From assembly GCA_035041965.1 (NCBI GenBank), contig JAPYMA010000924.1, forward strand, positions 58,842 through 122,841: a stretch of 64,000 nt of DNA, in the 5' to 3' direction. Position numbers and translations under genes: made by a program. The first letter of the stretch is position 1, and every line of letters begins with the position of its first letter. The notes under the pieces were generated by a model. The model worked only from the letters and a program-made list of their open reading frames with translations, ran no database searches and had not been told where the DNA came from. The stretch is from Anisakis pegreffii. Lineage: Eukaryota > Nematoda > Chromadorea > Rhabditida > Anisakidae. Below are positions 50,093 through 61,729 of this stretch, in pieces.

Positions 50093-52793
50093 TTTTTTCA
50101 CATCTTTTTTGGTTAGATCTGTTTAATTGTATAGTACTCAAATGGGTGAGTGTAGATAATTGGCGTTTGAAGGATCAGAGTTTCGGCATGCATAATATTT
50201 TTTTGATAAATTAATCACCTTTAACTAGTGCGATTCGAATTTTGTTGATTCGAAACTCATAGTTCCTTCGAGTTCTTTATGAAATGCAACTCGTTCTTGA
50301 TCTCTCTAACAAAAAGATATGTGCGGTCGCGTTGAAATGTTATTTGTTGGTAATTTTTGCCATGCATAATTGCAATGTATTTGTATTTGTATTTGCCGTA
50401 TGAATCAGGCGTCGTTACGATGGCATGATGAATGACTTAACTTTGTATAATTCATAAAGAATTAAACATTAATTGGTACTGAAATGAACGATTGCTGATA
50501 GACTCTGTAAAAACTCCATGGTTTAATGGTTAATGATGGTCACATATCACATTTGGATTGGATTTTTCTTCCCCATTCTGCTCATTTCCCCATTCATTCG
50601 GTTGAAAAAAAAGCATTTAAAAGGTCATCCGAAAATGTATTTCATCTATATGAGCGAAAAGAAATTTACTGCAGTTTCTCCCATCGCCATCATAGCCGAA
50701 AACCTGTTTGCGTCAAATGTTTATAAAACATTTCAGGTGTCATCATGCATCGTTAACGATTCAGTTGATGGTGTTGTTTTGGAAGATACAATTATGCTGT
50801 GATGTTTCAGATGTTGTTGGTGTTTTTATACAGTTGATTATTTCTCGCAGATTGTTAGATTGCTGACTGTTTCATCATCAATTCCCGTTTGATTTTTCTG
50901 ACTTCCCAATGAGCGGTATTTATCATTTGTCAGCAGTAACGCCTGATGGCACAACCAAAACTGAATGATTCAGCATCATTATGATGGCATCATGCGTGAT
51001 GCGATGCTTCCTTACAATTTCATGAGCAACGATCTGCCTGTTTGTGCCTGTCTCCGCATTTCACAATCACCTGCTGCTTTCTAAACAATCGTTTCCGAAA
51101 TTGTCATTATAATATTTTATGTGCAATTGCCGGAATAATTTATAAAACATTTTGTCGTCAGTTGAATGCTTTTCGGTCGAAAAGAACGGTGCGATTCATC
51201 ATGAATTTATTGAAAAAACATTACAATATCTATCAAATCATTTCAAGCTATCAAATTTTGAAAATGTCCAATCTGAAAACTTTTCAAATTTCAACAAACT
51301 TAATTATTATTCATTTCCACATATTCGAAGCATTGTGTTCGCGATTTCGCCTCTATTCAGTTTGTGCTCACAATAACGATCACTTCGCTTAATTGTCGTT
51401 TTTTTTTCTTTCAATCTCAAATGTAAATAGCTTCTTTTGATTGCTAATGATCGTGTTGATGCGTCTTTCAATGATTGTTGTGAATCACCTGCTTCTCATA
51501 TTGTCACTTGTTATGATTAGCTCAGCTAAAATGTCCCAAATTGTTTACACTTCTCTCAGTGATTCATTCATCAAGTTCAAAAGAATTTTCGTCGATAAAC
51601 ATGACATTTCACGGTCAACAGGATAAGTGCGATGTTATATAAGCAGTATGATGTTGAAAGTTCAGCTTTTTTTGCGTGTTGTTTGCCTATGAAACGTTCA
51701 GTTGTGAATTGATCCGGTGCGAAACCATAAATTTTCATTGACTACCTGTGATCAATTGGTACCTACCTGCCTGAGTCACGACTTCATAAAATAGAGCGTT
51801 TTGTTTTGTGAATTGTTTTGAGTCTATAAAATAGGCATTTATACTCAAATTATAGATTCCATTGACAAACTTTAAAGAAATGTATTTAATGATTGCTAAT
51901 GGTGTCTGTATCAATAAACAATACATCTATCTCCTGTTAGTAAACAGACACACTGCTCATTCGGAATTTTCTCAATTGTTTAGTTTACTTTAGATCTGCT
52001 ATTAGAATTGCGTGAAAAAACTTCTTCTGTTTTCAAAAAAGCTTGCGATCATCTCACTGTTGAGTTGAGGAAACTTTTTTTTGGGCAAAATTCCATTCGT
52101 TAATTGAGGAGATCGTTTCCAGATTGTGAAGAACCCAAATTTTTGTTTGCCCGCAAGGTGGTCTGCTGCGTTCAGAAAGGACCGATTGGAATGAGAGCGA
52201 GGAAATATGCAAAATTTTGAAATCGACCAACTTTTCGGCACTATCAAATCGTGCAATGTTTTGAAATGTAATAGTTGATCAGTCTGCCATGAATATGAGA
52301 TAATCACTGGGTTAAGAAATAAATCATTGCATTTTCGCTGAATTTATCTAATGGAGTGAAGAATACATGCGTATCTTAGAAGGTAGAGATCTGCTCCACT
52401 GCTTTATTCTTCGTCATAAGCTCATAATGAATGATGCGTTCACAATATAACCATGCACATTATCAACTGCACTGACTTGTTTCGCAATCCAATATTTTTC
52501 TTCCTCAATAATGTCAAAATGCTGATGACCTTGTCGAGTTCATCACATTCATATGAAGGTTTTTAGCATCGTTCATTGCGAAATAATCACTCTGTTCTTG
52601 TCACTGAAATCATATTGATTCAAATCATATTGATGCAGTCATACATTGATCAGAACCTACCGCCTTGAAACCATCTTCCTCGTTAATCACTTGCTAATAT
52701 ACATGTAGCGACAACTGAGATCATCAGCATAGAGAAGCTTTCAACAACGTTTTAACTAACTCAGAAACGTGAATTCAGGGCAGCGATTGTGAA
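50093..52793. other. Intergenic with weak small frames
   Basis: No exon chain is supported. At 51447-51626 an ATG frame has a hydrophobic start (HLLLILSLVMISSA) and a 30-residue polar end, like a tiny secreted peptide, but nothing else supports it. A frame at 50526-50802 is hydrophobic and AT-biased. The sequence before 52794 is presumably the promoter of the TTL gene. Confidence 0.35.
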
Positions 52794-53914
52794 ATGAAAG
52801 CGATCACAGTAATTCTGCTATGCACTTCGGCATTCATCGGCTCTGAAGCCCTACTTGGCCGTACGCAAAGTGCTGGCGTTAAGGGTGTTTTGAAGTGTCA
52901 CGGCAAACCACTAAGCGGTGTTAAAGTAAAACTGTACGACGATGATAGAGGTGTTCACATTTTTGCTTGCAATTAGCTCAGTTTTATTTAAATGCAGTGA
53001 GGACTGTTCGTTGAATGAAATAGAACGACATTTTCATTTAGAATTCTTATGCTAGGCCTAAAACATAATTAAATGAGAGAGTTCTTCCTCCGTGAAGCGT
53101 GCATTATAGATCTTTTGAACATGGATATACAAGTGAATCCAATATATTTCAACTGAAATAACGCACTGGAACGAGACTGTATGTAGGACGAACTTTCAGG
53201 AATTGATACGGATGATCTGATGGCCCAAGGTAAGTCTGGAAAAGATGGCTCCTTCGAACTGCAAGGTCATACGGATGAGTTTACAACAATCGACCCAAAA
53301 CTAAACGTTTATCACGATTGTGACGACGAGTTGACGGTAAAAGCTAAAATTAAAGCTGAATTTTGCGGTGAACTCCGCTAAACCGACCAAATTCACTAAC
53401 TCGCTCTAGTGCATGAGGTCAAACTATTCCAATAGTCGAATTATTTATGGGAAGGAGGATATTTCATATACCCATATTGCTCTTCCTGCACACAAATATC
53501 ATTCAATTACTAATGAAACTTTTATAAGCAATATTTTCGTTCTCTCTATATAAATTAGCAAAAAACTTGATCGAACACTAACCGTTCTCAAAACATCAAC
53601 ACAAACAATAAAGAAATATCTCTGTGCTAGTTAGTGTGAATTCAGAGAATTCGTCGCGAATCTGCAGAAAGGTTGAGCGGAAACCATGTGAATTTATTGT
53701 TTTTGAATTTTGATGGTTCTTTTATTGTGACAAATATCTGCAACTTGTTCGTTGCTTAGGTGGTAATTATTTGCAGCCGTGTCAACGCAAGATCTCAGTT
53801 ACAATTCCGGACAAATACGTGTCGAGTGGTAAAACACCGAAGAAAATTTACGATGCCGGAGTGATCGAATTATCCGGAAAATTCAAAGGGGAGGCGCGTG
53901 ATTGCCTGAATTGA
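52794..53914 (+). CDS. Transthyretin-like (TTL/TTR-52-type) secreted protein
   Basis: Three exons (52794-52950, 53200-53336 and 53777-53914) join in exact phase to give 143 residues, the usual size for this nematode-specific secreted family. Residues 1-19 are a signal peptide ending in GSEA. The mature protein shows the family pattern: VKGVLKCHGKPLSGVKVKLYD near the start, GKDGSFELQG in the middle, then a histidine/Cys segment YHDCDDELTPCQRKISV spanning the second junction, IPDKYVSSGK, and a C-terminal Cys (RDCLN). Four cysteines are conserved for two disulphides. It adopts a transthyretin-like beta fold and is exported. C. elegans TTR-52 bridges apoptotic cells to phagocytes, and parasitic nematodes secrete many members, but the role of this one cannot be read from sequence. 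AATAAA follows near 54010. Confidence 0.92.
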
Positions 53915-54731
53915 TCGTCCGTCAACTGCCGATTTTCTTTTGATATTTCTGAAATTCGAATGGCATAATGAATTGAATTGTCCAGTTATTTTCAATACTC
54001 ATTCAAAATTTAATAAAATCACTTCTTCGTAAACGGTCCAGCGAAGCGGCAATTTCATTTGACAAGCAGGGGACATGACATGCTCACTTTGAGCATCAAA
54101 GGGGGATTAGAAATTCGGTTGGAAACAGTTTCGCATGGAAAAGAGATAGGTGAAACGATCATTCAGACAGAATGTTTCCGATGATCTCAACTAACAAGAG
54201 AATTTCCTCCCATGAAACTAATCATCGAGCTGAAGTTCTTCGCAAATGAAATGTTCGAGAAGCAGCGACTAACTTATGAGGTGTAAAGGGCAAACGGAGA
54301 AGTGGACTTATCCTTTGAAAACCTGATTGACTGAGTGCGAATCATAAGGTATCAGGAATCAAACAATGAATCACGACCTAACAATGCAGCAATTTACTGT
54401 TTGTGACTCAAGGTAACATAAACTGCTGGTATCGATGGCACATTAGGGTTTGTTTGGACTCTGAATGCTTTCTCGAACTATTTGTGAGATCTGTTGATCA
54501 AACAAAGCTTGTACAAAACAATCGCTGTCTAGAAAAATTCATAAGTTGCCCGAATGTTTTATAATGCTTTTCACAGTTCTGTGTAAATAAGTCATATAGC
54601 AAATTAGCAAATTAACTCAGTTCAAACACTGCAATGAGATAATTTGAGTCATTTTCACTCTAAAGATAAGTGTTGTTCGCCTAGAAGCCTTAAAAAAAAA
54701 CCAAACAATTTTGAGAAAAAAAACTCGCAAT
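53915..54731. other. Spacer between TTL and Gly/Tyr-rich genes
   Basis: After the TTL polyadenylation signal I see only AT-rich sequence with no gene. Confidence 0.4.
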
Positions 54732-54796
54732 GATCAAACACCTTTAGCATCTGAAAATCTTTATAAGCAGATCCTGATCGAAGGGAGCATCACAGT
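54732..54796 (+). promoter_or_regulatory. TATA promoter module of Gly/Tyr-rich gene 1
   Basis: GATCAAAC (54732-54739), a TATA box TTTATAAG (54760-54767), then CCTGATCGAAGGGA and CATCACAG form a block that recurs in the same order before gene 2 (58990-59041). In both cases the block ends about 125-128 bases before the annotated ATG. Confidence 0.65.
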
Positions 54797-54920
54797 AGCG
54801 TTTTACCAATCCTTCAGTTCGGATCTCTCAGAGCGGCCGTTCCCCTTGATAACATCAGTTAAACGCTTAAATCCTTAATCAACTCTTATTCTGATAACTA
54901 TCATTATTCAAACAAATATC

Positions 54921-55208
54921 ATGGAAGGTCATTTCTCAAGCCGAATGATCCTGTTCGTATTCTGTACGCTGCTGGTTGCGATGATTCCTGAAGGTGCCTG
55001 CCAGTGGGGTGGTTGCTATGGAGGTATAGGTTGTGGCTACGGTATGGGTGGCTACGGTATGGGCTATGGAATGGGCGGCTACGGTATGGGCTATGGAATG
55101 GGTGGCTACGGTATGGGTTATGGATTGGGTGGTTACGGTATGGGATACGGAATGGGTGGCTACGGTATGGGTGGATGCTATTATGGCTGCGGATTGTATG
55201 GTAAATAA
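54921..55208 (+). CDS. Secreted Gly/Tyr/Met-rich peptide 1
   Basis: A single-exon, 95-residue precursor; starting at the second ATG (54945) would give 87 residues and aligns better with gene 2, whose product starts MVLLAFCVLL. A hydrophobic signal peptide (MILFVFCTLLVAMIPEGACQ) is followed by WGGCYGGIGCGYG, then about six tandem repeats of a GYGMG unit, and a Cys-rich end (GGCYYGCGLYGK). Four cysteines frame the repeat. Nematode Gly/Tyr-rich secreted peptides include epidermal antimicrobial-like peptides and cuticle or matrix components; which applies here is unknown. Gene 2 at 59169 is a clear paralogue with the same signal, CQ(W/F)GGC(Y/F)GGI start and Cys-rich end, and a shared promoter module. 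Frames on the opposite strand and in other phases are shadows of the repeat. Confidence 0.85.
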   Translation: MEGHFSSRMILFVFCTLLVAMIPEGACQWGGCYGGIGCGYGMGGYGMGYGMGGYGMGYGMGGYGMGYGLGGYGMGYGMGGYGMGGCYYGCGLYGK

Positions 55209-56056
55209 ACGACAACAGCAACAACAATTACTCAATCCGGTGCAAACAAATGAATATGCTTTAAGCTCGATAATCTTGTCTGGTGACGATGTACTGGTGT
55301 AATCAGATTTCAAAATTTATCCTTGTTTAGCAGAAAATAGAAATATCTTTCGCAAATTATGGTAGATCAGAGCAGAGAACAAGATTCCCGAGAACTTTCA
55401 TAAAACAATAGCCATGAGCTACGTTAATCCTTTCTTGGTATGTTCCTCCCAGATTATCTAACAATACTGACATCCTGTTGCTGACTGATGAATTAATTAA
55501 ACACTGTGCAGTTCATAAGCTCATTGTCACTGGATAAGATGATGCAGATTGTGGTTTTGAATATAATGCGTATTTGAATCAAAATGTGAACAATTGTGAG
55601 TTTTCACAAGCACCGATATTCATTCATAATCATTTGGAATGCGCTTGTTAACATGCTTTTGGCTCTGATTATCGCAAATCAGAGTGACTGTGAGATGAGT
55701 TTTATTGCAAGTGTTGAATGAGCATTGTCATGAAACCACTCGTCTGTATTTCACATTAATGGATTGGTCGTTTATCATCAGTTATCAATAAATACTGCTT
55801 GAGCATTTGTTGCTTACTTGTTCATGAACAATATATTCGAGGATAATGATTTTGGAAAACGCCATCAAGTACGGAATTCCCATATTAGATATGGAAGTCA
55901 CGCATGCTATGTTCAGGTGACCTTACGTTCCAACTTATTCGCACGTCCATGCAACTGGAGGTGTGCACTTCTGAGGGTCCTTCCATGATTTCAGATTCAG
56001 ACATTTGACCATTTTGCATCTCTCGAAATCCATTTCGCATCACTTTTCCACATTTA
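55209..56056. other. 3' region of peptide gene 1
   Basis: No gene is seen. The sequence leads from the 3' UTR of peptide gene 1 into the satellite array. Confidence 0.4.
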
Positions 56057-57828
56057 AACCTACCGTACTCTCAAGTTTGCTCAGTAACATATCAATTTGT
56101 CCACACCAATCGATCGAGCAGAATCTCTGCATCCAGAAAAATACATATTTTGTCGGCCGATATCACTCAGTTGAGGAGGTATAGCAATTTAATTAAGACT
56201 ATCTCAACTAGCGCTGAGGTGCTCAGTGATATGCATTTGATCACTATTGATCAGTAGATATTATACATTACTATAGAAATATAGGTTTGATACATTCAAG
56301 CCTACCGTCTTCTCAAGTTTGCTCGGTAACATATTAAGTTTTATACTTTATTCGATTGAGCAGAATCTCGGCTTGCTAAAAATGAAATGCCGTCCGAGAA
56401 ATTCCGCCTCTACGAGGAGATATAGCAATTTTACTGATGCTATAGGTGTTAGCACATTCAAACCTTCCGTACCCTCAGCTTTGACCAGTAACATATCAGT
56501 TTCTTCACAAAAATCGATCGAGCAGAATCTCCGCATTCAGAAAAATATATATTTTGTTGGGCGATTTTGCTTAGTTGAGAAGATATAGCTATTTTATTAA
56601 AGCTATCTCAATTAGCGCTGAGGTGCTCAGTGATATGCATTTGATCACTATTGATCAGTAGATATTATACATTACTATAGAAACATAGGTTCGATACATT
56701 GAAGCCTACCGTCTTCTCGAGTTTGCCCGGTAACATATTAAGTTTTATAATTTATTCGATTGAGCAGAATCTCGGCTTGCTAAAAATGATATGCCAACCG
56801 AGAAATTCCGCCTCTATGAGGAGATATAGCAATTTTACTGATGCTATAGGTGTTAGCACATTCAAACCTTCCGTACGCTCAGCTTTGACCAGTAACATAT
56901 CAGTTTCTTCACAAAAATCGATCGAGCAGAATCTCCGCATTCAGAAAAATATATATTTTGTTGGGCGATTTTGCTTAGTTGAGAAGATATAGCTATTTTA
57001 TTAAAGCTATCTCAATTAGCGCTGAGGTGCTCAGTGATATGCATTTGATCACTATTGATCAGTAGATATTATACATTACTATAGAAACATAGGTTCGATA
57101 CATTGAAGCCTACCGTCTTCTCGAGTTTGCCCGGTAACATATTAAGTTTTATAATTTATTCGATTGAGCAGAATCTCGGCTTGCTAAAAATGATATGCCA
57201 ACCGAGAAATTCCGCCTCTATGAGGAGATATAGCAATTTTACTGATGCTATAGGTGTTAGCACATTCAAACCTTCCGTACCCTCAGCTTTGACCAGTAAC
57301 ATATCAATTTCTTCACATCGATCGATCGAGCAGAATCTCCGCATTCAGAAAAATATATATTTTGTTGCGCGATTTTGCTTACTTAAGAAGATATAGCTAT
57401 TTTATTAAAGCTATCTCAATTAGCGCTGAGGTGCTCAGTGATATGCATTTGATCACTGTTGATCAGTAGATATTATACATTACTATAGAAATATAGGTTT
57501 GATATATTCAAGCTTTCCGTCTTCTCAAGTTTGACCGGTAACATCTTAAGTTTTATACATTATTCGATTGAGCAGATACTCGGCTTGCTAATGATAAAAT
57601 GCCGACCCAGAAATTCCGCCTCTACGAGGAGATATAACAATTTTGCTGATGCTACAGGTGTTAGCACGTTCAAACCTTACGTACCCTCAGATTTGACCAG
57701 TAAAATATCATTTTTTTTTCATCAATCGATCGAGCAGAATCTCCGTATTCAGAAAAATATAGATATTGTTGGGCGATTTTGCTTAGTTGAGAAGATATAG
57801 CTATTTTATTAAAGCTATCTCAATTAGT
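56057..57828 (+). repeat. 404-bp dimeric satellite array
   Basis: Tandem units start at 56298, 56702, 57106 and 57510, spaced exactly 404 bases, with a half unit before them from 56057. Each unit is a dimer of related monomers, A (about 165 bases) and B (about 239 bases). Both contain a core of CCGT..CTCA..TTTGxCC.GTAACAT, then TCGATxGAGCAGAATCTC, then GAxGAGATATAGC. Units 2 and 3 are nearly identical, while units 1 and 4 are more diverged, suggesting recent unequal exchange. Every unit carries an 89-97-codon open frame crossing A and B, plus a 62-codon antisense frame in units 1-3. Confidence 0.92.
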
Positions 57829-57899
57829 GCAGTGAAACTCATTGATATATTATACATTGATAGTTCGTTATTGATCAATCTGTACCTTCAAGGTTTATA

Positions 57900-58115
57900 T
57901 CATACCGTATTCAGATCTGATGTGTGCGACCGGGGCAGACCTGAGAGTGCGGTGGGCTTGAATGTGATAATCCCTATAGCCTTGTGAAAATAACTACATC
58001 TCCTCATGTTATCAGAATATATGATATTCTGAATCTAGAGGTTGTGAGCAGTGGAATAATGGTGGGAAACTCACATGTTACCTGGCAAACTTGAGAGTAC
58101 GGGTGGCTTGAATTT
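57900..58115 (-). repeat. Inverted, diverged satellite monomers
   Basis: Two short stretches match the satellite core in reverse orientation: GGGCAGACCTGAGAGTGCGG near 57935 and CTGGCAAACTTGAGAGTACG near 58082, each followed by GGCTTGAAT. They mark a change of orientation at the edge of the array. Confidence 0.6.
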
Positions 58116-58119
58116 GGTA

Positions 58120-58336
58120 GAGAACTTGCATAGTTCAGTTTAGCATTGAAGAGACCTCGCATATTTCTCTTTAATGCAAAAGAGAACTCGCATAGTTCTC
58201 TTTAATGCAAAAGAGAACTTGCGTGGTTCTCTTCAGCTTTGAAGTGAACTTGCATAGCTTTCCTCTATGCAAAAGGGAACTTGCATAGTTCTCTTTAGCA
58301 TGGAAGAGAACTCACACAGATCTCTTCAATAAGGAG
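58120..58336. repeat. 31-bp tandem repeat, seven units, hairpin-forming
   Basis: Seven head-to-tail units, each exactly 31 bases, start at 58120, 58151, 58182 and so on to 58306. The consensus has GAGAACT, about five bases, AGTTCTC, then TTTAATGCAAAA. The first 19 bases form a 7-bp stem with a 5-base loop; some units carry changes in one arm. There are no variable spacers, so this is not a CRISPR-type array. Confidence 0.92.
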
Positions 58337-58760
58337 TCGCCGCTCACGATCTCAATCAACACTACGCTGTTATAGAGTTGAATAACGGTACTGTATGGGA
58401 AGAAACAGGAAACGCTACAATTTCTATGCATGACCCTCTATCTAATATGTGTGCCAAATGAAGAACCTAATTGATAAATCTGCTATCGCAAAATATCGCA
58501 TGGCCTAACAATCCAGTTTTTTTGAAAATTCCAGACCAGGAAGACTGCGCTTTGCTGACCGAATCGTAGACAAGTCAGTGGGAATAAATCATGAGAGAAG
58601 TACTTTCTAGTCTAGTTAGCTGGATTGTAGCTGTCATGATAGTGTTAGCACCAGCTGTTGACAGTCTCTGGGAACCAAACTCGACAGATCCGTTAAAGAT
58701 GCTACAGATAAATACTCCCAGTAATCTCGAATGTATTTGAGCAATCTCATTTTCTTTACT
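58337..58760 (+). repeat. Duplicated flanking block, copy 1
   Basis: This block resembles 61730-62115. Shared landmarks in the same order are AGTCGC..CTCACxATCTCAA, GAGGAAACGCT-like sequence, GTGTGCCAA or CTGTGCCAAxTGAA, TTTTGAAAATTCC, AATCATGAGAG, TTAGCTGGA and GTTGACAGTC. No coding frame is conserved between the copies. It lies upstream of peptide gene 2. Confidence 0.6.
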
Positions 58761-58989
58761 ACTCAATTCACCTTGTGCAAACAGCGATCACTTGAACAAT
58801 CCAATTTCTCGAAATACAAAAACACTATTTGATTGCATCCATGTCCTATGGTTTATTGCAGATGAGCTCTTCGATGATTTCAAAAATCAACAACTTCTTA
58901 CAACAAACAATCCGTATTTTTGTGCATTTCACAAGTGCGATGCACTTTGAGTGCAACGCACTTGTGAAAATTAAAGCCAAAGAGCACAC

Positions 58990-59041
58990 GATCAAACGAA
59001 ATGCTTTATAAAGAGGAGCTGATTGAGGGGATCATCACAGC
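58990..59041 (+). promoter_or_regulatory. TATA promoter module of Gly/Tyr-rich gene 2
   Basis: GATCAAAC (58990-58997), TTTATAAA (59005-59012), GAGCTGATTGAGGGG and ATCACAG (59034-59040) parallel the module before gene 1. The gap between GATCAAAC and the TATA box is 13 bases shorter here. Confidence 0.65.
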
Positions 59042-59168
59042 ACCGCATTCTAATACCACCTCAACTTCCATCGCTGAACGTAGCTAGTACGTGTCCTTAG
59101 AATTCGTTTCAAGCAACCTCCATTGTTATTCCCTGACCTGGTGTAATCACCATTAGTTCTCAAACAAA

Positions 59169-59513
59169 ATGGTTCTTCTTGCATTCTGCGTGCTGCTCAT
59201 TACGATGGTACTACCAGGATCTTGTCAATTCGGTGGGTGCTTCGGAGGAATTAGCTGTGGCTATCCATACGGTGGTATAGGATATGGAATGGGTGGCTTT
59301 GGATATGGCATGGGCGGTTATGGTGGCTTCGGCGGTTATGGCGGCCTCGGCGGTTACGGTGGTCTCGGCGGTTACGGTGGTCTCGGCGGTTACGGCGGTT
59401 ACGGTGGCCTCGGCGGTTATGGTAGATACGGCGGTTATGGTATATGCGGCTATGGCGGTGGTTACGGAGGTATGTGCGGATGCTACCCTGGAATTTGCAG
59501 TCTGTACGGCTAA
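59169..59513 (+). CDS. Secreted Gly/Tyr-rich peptide 2
   Basis: A single-exon, 114-residue precursor. A clear signal peptide (MVLLAFCVLLITMVLPGSCQ) is followed by FGGCFGGISCGYPYGG, a GYGMGGF segment and then repeated GGYGGL/GGYGGF units. The C-terminus is Cys-rich (GMCGCYPGICSLYG). Six or more cysteines flank the Gly/Tyr core. It is paralogous to peptide 1 but its repeats have changed from GYGMG to GGYGGL type, so the core has expanded independently since duplication. A secreted role in cuticle, matrix or epidermal defence is plausible from similar nematode peptides but not shown. Frame-shifted Val/Ala-rich frames here are shadows. Confidence 0.87.
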   Translation: MVLLAFCVLLITMVLPGSCQFGGCFGGISCGYPYGGIGYGMGGFGYGMGGYGGFGGYGGLGGYGGLGGYGGLGGYGGYGGLGGYGRYGGYGICGYGGGYGGMCGCYPGICSLYG

Positions 59514-60690
59514 CGAACGATGAAATTAACGATGCGAATTGAGATTAAGAATTCTATCATCTAATGCATAAATTGCATGTGATTGTAACATCAATTGCTA
59601 CGATTTGTTTGGCTCGACTTTTGGTGCAAAATGTTTTTGTAATTTTGTGGTGTATATTGCTCATTTTCCGTATAATGCAAACAAATTCATAATTAAAGCA
59701 ATTATCATTTAATTGATAATCGTTCACATGACATCCACTTTATTCTTCTGATCGTTTTACTTTTTCCCAGTTTTTTAGCAATTCTAAGAAGAATTCGTAT
59801 GCAGTATTAGAAACATCAAATTAAGCTGCCGCCAGCCTTAAGTGCTATTTGATCTCTTGGATTCATAAGAATTGTCAGTGACTTGTTTGCGAGAAAGCAA
59901 ATTTATTTCCTCATTATTTAAATTAAGAATTAGGGTGCCAGGAAAACAGATTATGGACTTAGAGAACATAACATTGCCGAGAAGTTCCTCGCATCGGCTT
60001 CAGCTTTCGAAAGATCTTGGCGTTTTCATTCATAACAGCATTGATAATGACTCACAAATTCATGAGATATATGTGGACGCATAATTTACCAACTGAGATT
60101 CGAAAGTGAAAGCTAATTATCATGATGTCCTTGCCTGAACTTCGATAGGTTGCTTGCACAATAGCAGTATAAATTTGAAATTCAAATCGCAAATTTCAGC
60201 TGTCGTAATTACTGTATTCATATTGGATTTTGAATCCTGGTCGAAGCCTAACAATAAGTTAAAAATATCGTGAGGTGTTCAGCTAGCATTGCGTTGATCA
60301 GAGAGAATTGTTTACGCACCAAATCATGGCGCTTCTTCATTAGAAAGGACGCATGAAATGCACTGACGGTGAAATCAATTTCAGTCAGCTTACATTGCGG
60401 ACACGAGACAAGTTGTCAGTATCATTTTCAATGTACAGAAAACAGTTAACAAAAGAATGTGATCAGCGATGAGCCCTGCCATACGAAAATGAACATTTTC
60501 GTATGCACCATATCAAGTTGATGAACCCGACCGAAACAAAATTTGAAGGAAGATAAAAATTTTAATCGGATCCACTGGATTTTTTGGTATCGTCTAAGGT
60601 TTACTCTCAGAAAATCGAATAATACGTTGCATTTGTTCCAAAGAGCGAAGCAGGTTTATTTTCATAATGTATTGTGCCAAATGCAGCTAT
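59514..60690. other. 3' region of peptide gene 2, intergenic
   Basis: An AATTAAAG near 59690 may serve as a polyadenylation signal. A 70-codon frame at 59872-60084 lacks an ATG start and support. Nothing else is recognised. Confidence 0.4.
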
Positions 60691-61090
60691 AAGCAATAAA
60701 GGTTACCATTTCGAGCCTACAGTACTCTCAGGTTTGCCCGGTAACGTGGCAATTTTTCTGTGCCAATCGATTCCTCAGGATCTCTAGATTCAGAATATCA
60801 TACATCTTGCTGAGCAATAGTGCTTACTCGAGGAGATATAGCCATTTTCTTAAGCTATACCAACTATCGCAGTCGTGCTTTTTCATATACATTGTATCAA
60901 TATAGATCAATGTATGCATTACTATAGCACTATTGGGGTTACCATCTGCAAGCTAACGGCACCCTCAAGTTTGCCCAGTAACATATGAACTTACCTACAC
61001 CATTCGATTCCTTAGAACTTTTAGGTTCGGACTATTGTATATTTTGCTGACCTATTCTGTTTACTTGAGGAGATACAGTCAATTTTCGGA
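60691..61090 (+). repeat. Diverged satellite dimer right of gene 2
   Basis: Two monomers related to the 404-bp array appear at about 60706 (AGCCTACAGTACTCTCAGG, then TTTGCCCGGTAAC) and 60950 (AGCTAACGGCACCCTCAAG, then TTTGCCCAGTAAC). Both are followed by CGATTCCT(C/T)AG and by GAGGAGATA(T/C)AG. They are far more diverged than the units in the main array. A further, weaker trace extends to about 61460. Confidence 0.7.
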
Positions 61091-61729
61091 TCATGGGATC
61101 AGTTATTTTCAATCTAACATGAGAGATTGGGAAAATGGGTACCATCTTTTTTTTAAAACAGAATGCTCCTAAGATCTACCCAGAAGGATGATGGGTTTTT
61201 ACGTCGTTGGATCCTCGGTTTCTCCAGTTTCGGAGTAGTATGTGTGCCGTCTGGCGATTTTGTTAATTGCAAGCATTACTGACGACTCCTGAAGCCATCA
61301 CGCACAGTTGAAATGCTTATTTCATTACATTCTATCTGGTAGGTTAATAATATAGCCCAACGTTTTCCTCTTAAGATTTGCTCTGAGCCATGATGTGTTT
61401 AGCCAGTTTGGACTCTCTGGATTCTCCACTGTCGGAGAAACACCCATGCTTTCATTACCACTAAGCACGGAAAGGTGACATATAGCACTACAATTTGAAA
61501 CATTCACAAACATTCTTCAAAAATAGTAGCTCATGGTTTCTTACGCAAATTTTGCTCTTTTGACGAGCAATCCATTGCGATCAAATCAAAGATCTAAAGC
61601 AGAGTTACTCTGGGGAATGCAGTAACTCAACAATTAAAAACTTCTAGTGAAAATCGATATGTCAAATCGAAGTGATTCAATTTTTCTAGAGCGAATAAGC
61701 TCATCTCAATAAGTAACATCGCAAGTTTT

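Noticed and set aside
56319..57800. Satellite open frames as a gene family
   Set aside because: The frames recur because the DNA repeats. They lack signal peptides, splice sites and independent evidence, and the antisense strand is also open.
58120..58336. CRISPR-like array
   Set aside because: The 31-base units are contiguous with no spacers, and the genome is eukaryotic.
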